Assembly: GCA_963971305.1 (NCBI GenBank)
Contig: OZ020306.1
Coordinates: forward strand, 55,650,686 to 55,714,685
Length of the DNA: 64,000 nt
Direction of reading: 5' to 3'
From: Arcuatula senhousia
Lineage: Eukaryota; Mollusca; Bivalvia; Mytilida; Mytilidae
Below are positions 56,499-64,000 of this stretch, in pieces. The translations under genes were made by a program, and so were the position numbers. The notes beneath the pieces are model-generated. The model saw only the letters and a program-made list of their open reading frames with translations. It ran no database searches and was not told the DNA's origin. The first letter of the stretch is position 1; the number at the start of each line of letters is the position of its first letter.

Positions 56499-57772
56499 GC
56501 TGCTGAAGAAGGGGATAATGGTAGAGAAGCCAATATTTTTGTAGTACATGTACATGTACTATGCAGGGGTCACCACACTTCAGGATGACAGGGAGAAGTG
56601 ACTTCTCCCTCTGAGCCAAGTAGGGAGAAGTGACAACAAAAAGGGAGAAGTGAGAGGCGTGTGACACTATTGTTGAAACAAATAAACTTAATAATCTACA
56701 TGTACAATACTACTTTGTAAAGTGCTTTATATTTCCTACATATGAAATCTCTTTAAGTTTTATTATAAGTAAATTAAAAGTGGTATTCTTTAGTGATGGT
56801 AAGGTTTTTCCTTATGGCATAACTATAGAGATTGCTGATGCTTCATGTATTTATTTTTAAGTCTTATTATAACAGATTTATTACATTGTATTACTTATAT
56901 CCAGACATATTTTTTTTTATCTCATATTAAGAATCTAAATTATTTTTAAGAGAGAATTTGAAAATAGGGAAAAGGTATATAAACCCAGCTGAGGTTTTGA
57001 AAATAATCAGAAAGGTGATTTTTTAAATGAAAAAAATAATTTGCAATGATTACTATGCACAAATTCTTTGTTGGTGTTTATTTTTATTTAATTATATCAT
57101 TCTTTGAACTAATGGTAAAAGAACATAAAAGTATGTGTAGAAAGATTAAGAGTTTAGAAATTTATTAATTTTAAAGGGGCATAACTCTGTTCAATATTTT
57201 TTTCCTTTAACTTCAGAAATTTAACTTTCAAAATGAATAATAAGGATTAATTACAGTTAATTGGTCAATTATTTGTGAACAAATCACACTGATTTTAAGT
57301 TTTTATCAATCCTGGAAGCCAATTAATGACTGGGAGTTGGATCCATCTAATTAACAAGTTTGGTGTACAAGCCGACTATCACTGTCGGGCTTGGGCGCTA
57401 ATTGGTTTATAAACAAGATAATAAACTTTTGAATTTGGTAATTAACAGTGACAGGACATCATGACAGGTTGTTAATTAGCTCTGAGATAGGTAAAGTGAC
57501 CAAATAAACAGGTAGCTTTGTTTAATCTTTTAAAGAAACGGGAAATGTCGGCGATTACCGCGATTTTAGAAGGCGACTTCAACTTCTCCCTGTGACATTA
57601 AAAAGGCGAAATTGAACTTTTCAGGGCGACTTTTTCGCCCACTTCGCCTGGTTTGGTGAGCCTTGACTATGAGTCTGAATTTCCCTTCAAAATTTGATCA
57701 AACTTTCAGCTTTTTTTTCTTTGAAAATTTTGTATGTCACCAAATGCTCATATGTCTAACTCGATGTGATAA
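56499..57772 (-). repeat. Family H element, copy H2, split by a transposon
   Basis: AAGGGGATAATGGTAGAGAAGCC...TGTACTATG continues after 57665 with ACTATGAGTCTGAATTTCCC, following the order of the intact H copies. The outer hairpins are worn. Confidence 0.65.
56564..57665. mobile_element. hAT-like element inside H2 (1102 bp)
   Basis: Starts CAGGGGTCACCACACTTCAGG and ends CCTGGTTTGGTGAGCCTTG, an imperfect inverted pair. ACTATG lies on both sides (56558-56563 and 57666-57671). CAGGGGT ends are typical of hAT, but only 6 bp of duplication is visible. The interior repeats GGGAGAAGTGA and, near the right end, GGCGACTTTTTCGCC. No transposase. Confidence 0.7.
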
Positions 57773-58090
57773 GCTCCCAAAGGGAGCGATAATGGTAGAA
57801 ATGTCAAGATTCTAGTTGTACTATGGGCTCAATTTTCCTTCAACGTCCGGTAAATCACGCGCGGTTTCCCGGACTTTCTGCGTCTTTTTAACGCTTTTTT
57901 CTTTGAAAATTCCTGATGTCATTAAGCGCACAAAGGACCCACAAGAAAAGCTACTTTGTTTTTATTTTTGAATAAGAATTTGTTTCAATTAATTGCCCAA
58001 TAAACATTTGAAAACTTATTTTAGCATGTAAAATATTTAAGGATACGTTCAAACTTCGGGAGCGTCACAGGTTTAACCTGCATCATATTA
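57773..58090 (-). repeat. Family H element, copy H3
   Basis: GCTCCCAAAGGGAGCGATAATGG at the left; TTCGGGAGCG at 58055-58064 and AGGTTTAACCT at the right. Same layout as H1. Confidence 0.75.
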
Positions 58091-58210
58091 AAAATGGGTA
58101 TCACATCGCTCATAGTTGTGAAACCTGTTTTTACCTTTAAGCTAGATTGCCTCTGATTGGCCTTTAACGGGGTCCAACAGATAAGGATCAGGTTCAATAC
58201 TTGAATTATA

Positions 58211-58471
58211 CGCTCCCGAAGGGAGCGATAATGGTAGAAATGTCAATAATTTAGTTGTACTATGAGCTGAATTTTCCTTCAACGTCCGGTTAAGCACGCG
58301 CTTGTTTTCCCGAACTTTCGGCGTCTTTTTAACGCTTTTATCTTTCAAAATTTTAGACGTCATTAAATGCTCACGTAACCCATAAGCAAAGCTAGTTTGT
58401 TTTTATTTTCGAATAAAAAAAATAAATTAATTGAAACTTCGGGAGCGTAACAGGTTTTACCTGCCTCATAT
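58211..58471 (-). repeat. Family H element, copy H4
   Basis: CGCTCCCGAAGGGAGCGATAATGG at the left; TTCGGGAGCG at 58438-58447 then AGGTTTTACCT. It lies 89 bp from NHE8 exon 1, inside intron 1. The minus frame at 58142-58363 crosses it and is not a gene. Confidence 0.75.
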
Positions 58472-58559
58472 TAAATAATATCAGAAGTAACCAAACAAAA
58501 AAAAATGAATTGCCTGGAATATGAACTGAATTGTGACTTTGATTGCATGAAAAGTTTAC

Positions 58560-58723
58560 CTATTTGCATTTAAGCTTTCTTTCAATAAAGCTAAGATACT
58601 TTCAGGGTCGTCGTCCTGTTGGTTAGCCTTCGGCGTCGGAGACTTAACGGAATCGGTAAGAGATTCAATAATTAAAATAACACAAATAAAAAACGAGAAA
58701 ATCCATTTGACAGATATCACCAT
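58560..58723 (-). CDS. SLC9A8: NHE8 exon 1 (start and signal sequence)
   Basis: Residues 1-54 and two bases of codon 55. MVISVKWIFSFFICVILIIE is a strong signal peptide. A linker ending ESILALLKESLNAN follows. The ATG has A at -3 and G at +4, and an in-frame TGA lies at 58730-58732. The donor is GTAAAC. The 11.9-kb gap to exon 2 makes this the least certain join, but phase 2 fits exon 2 exactly and acceptor CAG is present. Confidence 0.8.
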
Positions 58724-58849
58724 CTTAATTCAAATGTTATGGTTCCTTGTTAAGTAGGTAGCGTCATCTGCATCTGTTATTTTTTTTCTTTGCCGTCGCA
58801 GTTTGTTGACAAGTTTGACCAGGGGATATCTTAGGGAAAGGGGAAGGAA

Positions 58850-58990
58850 AGAGAAATTTAACCTGGAAGAAAATGGCCGATTTTTTCGAACGAGGCTTAG
58901 TCAGATCTATTCTGATTGGCTATCCGATGTTGGCCGGATATTCAAATTAGCCATGTGCTTTAAAAGCGCGGGGAACTTCGCCGCAAAGGC
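58850..58990 (-). promoter_or_regulatory. SLC9A8: Putative TATA-less promoter of NHE8
   Basis: Upstream of exon 1 on the minus strand lies a GC-rich patch (TTTGCGGCGAAGTTCCCCGCG), a CCAAT box in AGCCAATCAG (58914-58923) and a GGCCATTTTC word resembling a YY1 site near 58870. No TATA box. This fits a housekeeping-type promoter; it is inferred from position and motifs only. Confidence 0.45.
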
Positions 58991-59027
58991 AAAAAAAAAA
59001 CAAACAAAAAACCTTATCGGTTATTGA

Positions 59028-59860
59028 AAAAAGTCACAAAAAATTTACATTAGGGAATGTTTGTGTAAAAACATGTTTCCAATGTTTTGTTCAAATGCTG
59101 ATTATGAGAGGTTACTCCTTGAAATATACTGTAATTAAATTTGATAACCGTTTTTTGTTACCCGTTGTGGTATTTGTATTTTGCAAATATATTGAATCTT
59201 TTATACAGGTTTATTTTATGTGTTAAAAATGTATATTTGTGGACTCAATCAATGCCAAGATTCTGTTTTTATTCAAAAATTTAATAACAGAAAGAACTCA
59301 ATTTTGATAAACATGTTTTTAAGGCAGATGAGTGGAATAGACATTTAGTGTAGAAAAAAATGCACATGTAATACTAAACTAACAAACTCTGGTGCTTAAT
59401 CTCAAATGTCCAAGGGAAAAGACAAAACAAAGGAAGACACGCATGACAATTAAAAGATCAAAATGATCTGGACTTGGTACTGGCATTTCTTTTAAAAAAA
59501 TGAAGAACAAGACTAGCCTACTTGTGAACTTTGATAACAAATGCATAAAAAATCTTTAAAAATCATCTTCACCTATCAAAGATAAGAGCTTTGACCCCAA
59601 AATCATACAATGAATTTTATTTCATATTATTATCATTAAATTGTTACCAAAGAACATCTGTTACTAAATAAATTTCTGCCATTTCCTGTCACTCTGTATA
59701 CTGCCGAGGACAAAGTGCTTACTGAAATGGAAGTAACAAATAATTAAGTGAACTGTCTCATCATGTTGTCTTATGTGTTTTGTTCATTTAGAAAGCTTGG
59801 TAATAATAATGAAACTTTTAATCTAGGTATTTGTTTGAATCTTGTGTATTATTTTTTTTA
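59028..59860. other. Gene-free stretch upstream of NHE8
   Basis: AT-rich; nothing recognised, apart from a worn repeat word GATCTGGACTTGGTACTGGCATTTC near 59465. Confidence 0.35.
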
Positions 59861-59864
59861 GTCT

Positions 59865-60000
59865 TGGGCCAATGCAAGACAGCAAGCAGTGACCTCTGTT
59901 GAAGACTGTTGAGTGTTTTCCATTGTGAATTTTTTAATTGCCGTTTCTTTAATGTTGGTTGTGTCGCGTACACTTATTCCACATCTCTTTATTGTCTATT
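59865..60000 (+). repeat. Dispersed repeat family V
   Basis: TCTTGGGCCAATGCAAGACAGCAAGCAGTGACC...GTTTTCCATTGTGAATTTTT...GTGTCGCGTACACTTATTCC. Close match to 61490-61625. Confidence 0.7.
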
Positions 60001-60698
60001 TCTCTTAAATGTTCACTTGCCTTTTATATCCTGGTCGTTTTGAAGAATTATGTACAGTCTGAGATCTAATTTTGTGTGATGGTGGTTCAATAAGCTTGTA
60101 GTGTTTAGAACGACAACAAATCATATTCACCAGTCAATAGATGGTTCTAAATCAAGCATTCAGTAACAGTCTCGTTTGTTTTTGTTTCCCCCCTTGTCTC
60201 AAGACCTTAAGTTCTCTATTGGGTGTGAGTGTGTAGGTGTGTTAGGGGTTATCACCTTTTTGGGGGCATTAGTTCTCTTTTAAATAGAACTATCACATAT
60301 CAATTTTTTACCATGTTTTATATTTGTGCTTTGTAAAAGATGATTAAAATAACAGAAAGATTGGGGTAAAAAGGCCATTTGTATACACCTGTTTTATGTC
60401 AATAATCTTTGTCAAAGCTTATATTTGTATTCATTTTCATGTTGTTTGTTCTAAAATCAGATGGTGTCTTTTCTTTAATAGTTTAAGGATTTTAACAACA
60501 ACTGGACACATTGAAGGATGCTAGGATTTTTGAATTGCATGATAGCAGATACAGTGATTTCTAGCATAGTACTCTTTCCTTTTTCCCCCAAAAGAGGGTT
60601 AAGAAGGGATTGCCTTAACAGATATATGAACAGAGGGACAAACAGACAGGTTGCTTCCTATATATATATATCTCCTTACTTTGTGGGGATTTAGAAGA

Positions 60699-61188
60699 AA
60701 CAAGTGTTTATACTTGAGTATGTCTCGCCTACCAGCATCATCAGAAATAATAATTCTTTCTTACTTCCACTATATTTTCATTTATAAGGATTTTCAGTTT
60801 CTGCACTCAAAAGGTTTTTTTAATACATTGCCAATATAAGAAATACAAATTATCAAACTCATTAAACCAGAAAGTCAAGGTCAAAAGATGGGGATGCAAC
60901 TGTGCGAAGCTATTTCTGATGCATATGCATATAAAGTTTCATCCACCTAGTACCTATAGTTCTTGAGGTATGGATGTGCTCATAAAACCTTAACACTGCT
61001 ATTATCATGATTATATGTATTGAAAATCACTCTTGTGCTAAGCTACACAAAATGTACTACTGGGGCATATACATACCAATTTTCTAGGACTTCTAGTTCT
61101 TGAGATATAGAGGTGCTCATAAAAAGTTAATGCCGCCCATGGTAAAGTTACACCTTTGTCCCTCTCTGCTTCGCAGGGGAGACAAAAA
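60699..61188 (+). repeat. Family B element, copy B3
   Basis: AACAAGTGTTTATACTTGAG, then TATGTCTCGCCTACCAGCATC. One to two worn core units of the B2 type (AAAGATGGGGATGCAACTGTG, ACCTATAGTTCTTGAGGTATGG). The 3' hairpin GTCCCTCTCTGC-TTCGCAGGGGAGAC is at 61158-61183, followed by AAAAA. Confidence 0.8.
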
Positions 61189-61330
61189 GAGGTACCAATG
61201 AGGCATTCAAATGTCAAAAGTTTCAAGATGCAAAGACTATATCAGTTAGCTATAACAAGAGCAACACAAAAACAACAGAACTATAGTCAGCAACACCAAA
61301 TCAAGTCATAACAAGAGTGAACTAGTTTAA
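61189..61330 (+). repeat. Dispersed repeat family W
   Basis: GAGGTACCAATGAGGCATTC, ATGTCAAAAGTTTCAAG, CAAGTCATAACAAGAGTGAAC. It directly follows the 3' end of B3. Confidence 0.55.
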
Positions 61331-61489
61331 CCCCGCCACATTTTATATGTGCCTGTCCTAAGCCAGGAAACTTTGCCAAAGCCTTTGTTTGTCCTTGTCA
61401 TTCTGTGTTAACTGTTTTATGTCAAGAATTGGGTCTTTTGTTGATGATTTAGGGATTGGTTTTGAAACTTTTGTATTGTATTATAAGTC

Positions 61490-61690
61490 TTGGGCCAATG
61501 CAAGACGGTAAGCAGTGACCTATGGTCATGTTGAAGACTGCTTGCTGTTTTCCGTTGTGATTTTTTGAATTGCTGTTTGTTTATGTTTGTTGTGTCGCGT
61601 ACACTTATTCCACATCTCAATATCGTCTATCTGTTGCTTCAGAAGGCAGCAGTTCCTGCTTGTTGGAAAACCCCTGTCACATTACCAATT
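61490..61690 (+). repeat. Family V copy followed by W tail
   Basis: GTCTTGGGCCAATGCAAGACGGTAAGC...TGTGTCGCGTACACTTATTCCACATCTC, then at 61630 GCAGCAGTTCCTGCTTGTTGG...CCCCTGTCACATTACC, which is the tail seen at 13370-13415. Confidence 0.65.
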
Positions 61691-61699
61691 GTGAACTAG

Positions 61700-62733
61700 A
61701 ACTAGAGGCTCCCAGGAGCCTGAATCGCTCACCTGATCTCTTATGCTAAAGCCTCTTACCTTGTGTGCAACATGGTCTACATGTACTTGGTAAGTAACAT
61801 TAAAGAGATTAGTTAAGATAGAAAACACTTTTAAGACCAAGAATACAATGTTACAAAGCTTTCCATTTGAAAAAAAAAACAAAAAAGCAAACATATTAAG
61901 TTAAAATTGATTGAAAACACTTAAAAGGATGATATGACAATTTTGACCCTGAAATCTTTATCTCTTATATACTTTTTGAGCTATAAGCTATAAACTACGG
62001 TCTGACCCCCCTGTTCTATTTTTAGTAACGGCGGCCATATTGGTTGGTGGACGTTCACAAATTTCACAAACTCGGTAAAGGACATCCTAAAGATCAAGTG
62101 TACAAAGTTTCAAAGCAATCCCACCAGTGGTTTCAGAGAAGAAGATTTTTAAAAATCAGTTAAAATTGATAGAAAAAATCAGTTAAAGGGGGATAACTCT
62201 TAAACGGTTGATCTGACAATTTTGACCCTGAAATCAGTTTTGTAGATCTAAATGAGCTGAACAATTTTGCAATGCTTACTTTTCCTCTAGCACTTACAGT
62301 TTTCAAGATAAAGTCAAAAAACTGTGAAAATTGTCAATTTTGACAATTAAGGGGAAATAACTCCTATAAGTATTTGTCCCACAACTTTGACTCAATGGAG
62401 AGTTTTGTAGAGCTTTTGATGCTGAAGATGAAGGGTTGCTTCGGATTTTCTCTATCTCTTATACTTTTTGAGCTATAAGTTAAAAACTATGGTATGACCC
62501 CCTGTTCTATTTTTAGTTATGGCAGCCATGTTGGTTGGTTGACGTTCACAAATTTCACAAACTTGGTAGGGGACATCCTAAAGATCAAGTGTACAAAGTT
62601 TCAAAGCAATCCCATTGGTGGTTTCAGAGAAGAAGATGTTTGAAGAAAAGTTAACGGACGGACGACAGACGATGGACGGACGCTTAACGATGACAATAGC
62701 TCACATGACCCTTCGGGTCAGGTGAGCTAAAAA
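61700..62733 (+). repeat. Family A element, copy A6, different core
   Basis: AGAGGCTCCCAGGAGCCTGAATCGCTCACCTG at the 5' end; hairpin at 62698-62728 then AAAAA. The core is two diverged units of the TTTTTAGTAACGGCGGCCAT / TTGGTTGGTGGACGTTCAC type, with GGACGGACGACAGACGATGG near the 3' end. The 155-bp unit of A1, A2 and A4 is absent. Confidence 0.8.
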
Positions 62734-62749
62734 CTGTGAGCACCTGCTA

Positions 62750-63850
62750 ACAAATAAATTACCTCGCCAGTCGGTCCCAAATCAATCACATCTTATTCTA
62801 GAATAGCTGGTGCACATATACATTATGTCACAAAGATTGCCAGAAAATTTCATGAAAATCCATTGTGGGCTATACAGGGTTGGCAAAAACCCGGGTTTTA
62901 AGAGTATTTCCCAGCCCAGTGGGAAATACTGGGAAAACCCGGGTTTTATTGGGTTTTACTGGGCAATACTGGGCATTACTGGGTAATAAGTTTTTTTTTT
63001 AATAAAATATCATCAAAAACCTACATTGCAATCAGTAATAATAAGTCCATGTACACGTTTAAAGTAAAAACTAAATTAGAACACTATTAGAAACAAATTT
63101 TAATAGTGAGATATTAAAATATAATTGAAAAGATACAGTATGCATGGTATGTATGATAGATTTTACAAGTATATAGAAATGCCAAAGGATCTATGAATTA
63201 ACTTGATATGGCCTTATACAAGTTCAATGTTTTTTTTTTAATAAATGCATGTATGTCTCATCCTTATAAATACACAAGCCCTACCTATTGACAATAAGAC
63301 AAAATTAAGATGTTTTGATTACTAATCCTTATTCAAGCTTTACATGTACATGATGTATATGGTTTCACAAATGAGTTTATAGCCTGGGTTTTTTATAAAT
63401 AATTAGCATAGATTAAACTGTGTATTGTCATGATTGTTAAAACTGAAATGACAATCAGTGAAAAAATATAGCTAAAAAGTAGTGCAAATATACAAATTAT
63501 TAAATTATGCATGAATGGTAATGTTTTATTTACTGTCAAATACAAAGCATTTATTTATTTTGTAGATGAGGAACAATATCTATAAGTATAAAGTATTTTA
63601 AATATGATATTTTTCATGAAAAAATTCTTATTACCCAGTATTGCCCACTTTGACAATTTTAAGGGTATTGCCCAGTCCGGGAAAACCCGGGTTTTCCCGG
63701 GAGGGAAAACCCGGGCGGTCAATACTTTGCCAACCCTGGGGCTATAACATATAATTTTAGCATGGCAAGTGCACATCCACATTATTTCACAAAGATTGTG
63801 TGAAATTTTCATGAAAAATCAAGAAGGTGTAGCAAATACGAGATAGGTAT
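62750..63850 (+). repeat. Two worn units of a 90-bp-type repeat, split by the hAT element
   Basis: GGTGCACATATACATTATGTCACAAAGATTG...TTTCATGAAAATCCA lies left of the insertion. AGTGCACATCCACATTATTTCACAAAGATTG...TTTTCATGAAAAATCAAG lies right of it. Confidence 0.6.
62875..63738. mobile_element. Non-autonomous hAT element (864 bp) with 8-bp target duplication
   Basis: The terminal inverted repeat CAGGGTTGGCAAA/TTTGCCAACCCTG is flanked by GGGCTATA on both sides (62867-62874 and 63739-63746). Subterminal sequence at both ends is rich in ACCCGGGTTTT, TACTGGG and CCCAGTA, probably transposase binding sites. No transposase frame. Confidence 0.9.
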
Positions 63851-64000
63851 GGACAAATACCCTTAACACTAGATATACCCCCACTATTCAAATGTGGGAT
63901 ATGATTAAGATGACCAATCAAGTAAATGAGGACAAACCTTCATAGATCTGTGATTAAATTCCTGTATCTGTATATTAATTTAAAAACATCATTTGTTTCC
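63851..64000. other. Window end, no feature
   Basis: Unique sequence; nothing recognised. Confidence 0.3.

Larger units (their letters stand above)
29988..58723 (-). other. SLC9A8: Sodium/hydrogen exchanger 8 gene, 16 exons
   Basis: Sixteen exons with GT-AG borders splice into one open frame of 632 codons plus stop, exon lengths 164, 170, 81, 50, 84, 102, 179, 139, 106, 117, 86, 112, 143, 78, 144 and 144 nt. The product is an electroneutral Na+(K+)/H+ antiporter. In animals NHE8 sits in Golgi, endosomal and apical membranes and regulates lumenal pH. Key features: LLPPIIFE (169-176), SAVDP with Asp240, FGES with Glu264, the essential ND pair at 268-269, and GLRGA with Arg466. The C-terminal tail keeps the NHE8-type DHLSELTEEEYE block. 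The protein is about 50 residues longer than the 581-residue human form, mainly in a secretory N-terminal leader. Intron 1 is 11.9 kb. An in-frame TGA three codons before the ATG supports the start. Confidence 0.95.

Overview
The window looks like nuclear DNA of a bivalve mollusc, possibly a mytilid mussel. The species is inferred, not read. It is AT-rich, has intron-rich animal genes and is packed with decayed mobile elements. One gene is a secreted C1q-domain protein, a family strongly expanded in bivalves. Many repeats pair a tandem core of 150-180 bp with terminal hairpins, the layout known from bivalve 'pearl' and Helentron-type elements. Most short open frames are chance frames inside repeats.

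Only two genes are well supported. (1) At 7421-10449 (+) lies a three-exon gene for a 421-residue secreted protein: signal peptide, long coiled coil and a C-terminal C1q domain. A TATA box stands 76 bp before the ATG. (2) At 29988-58723 (-) lies a complete 16-exon SLC9A8 (NHE8) Na+/H+ exchanger gene. I placed every exon; all junctions are GT-AG, the reading frame closes throughout, and the protein is 632 residues. Intron 1 is 11.9 kb and full of transposons. The two genes have unrelated roles (secreted lectin-like recognition, endomembrane ion exchange) and show no sign of working together.

Layout. 1-2721: two copies of a hairpin-ended repeat (family A). 2786-6890: a decayed LINE on the + strand with PHD-like ORF1, endonuclease and reverse transcriptase, interrupted by a 5'-truncated LINE on the - strand. 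7324-10530: the C1q gene. 10.8-12.5 kb: dispersed repeats. 12.7-19.4 kb: a Penelope-like retroelement with long inverted terminal repeats, split by a 3.75-kb TTAA-flanked insertion. 20.8-29 kb: a hairpin, a minisatellite, miniature transposons and families D, F, C and A. 29.7-59 kb: the NHE8 gene with intronic repeats. 59-64 kb: more dispersed repeats, families B and A, and a hAT element with a clean 8-bp target duplication.

The most interesting pattern is structural. At least five repeat families (A, B, C, D, H) obey one rule. The 5' end is a small stem-loop followed by a short arm sequence. The 3' end is a hairpin built from that same arm and its complement, usually followed by a short A run. 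Cores between these ends differ freely. This fits non-autonomous rolling-circle (Helentron/HINE, 'pearl') elements, and some loci show two successive 3' ends with one or no visible 5' end.
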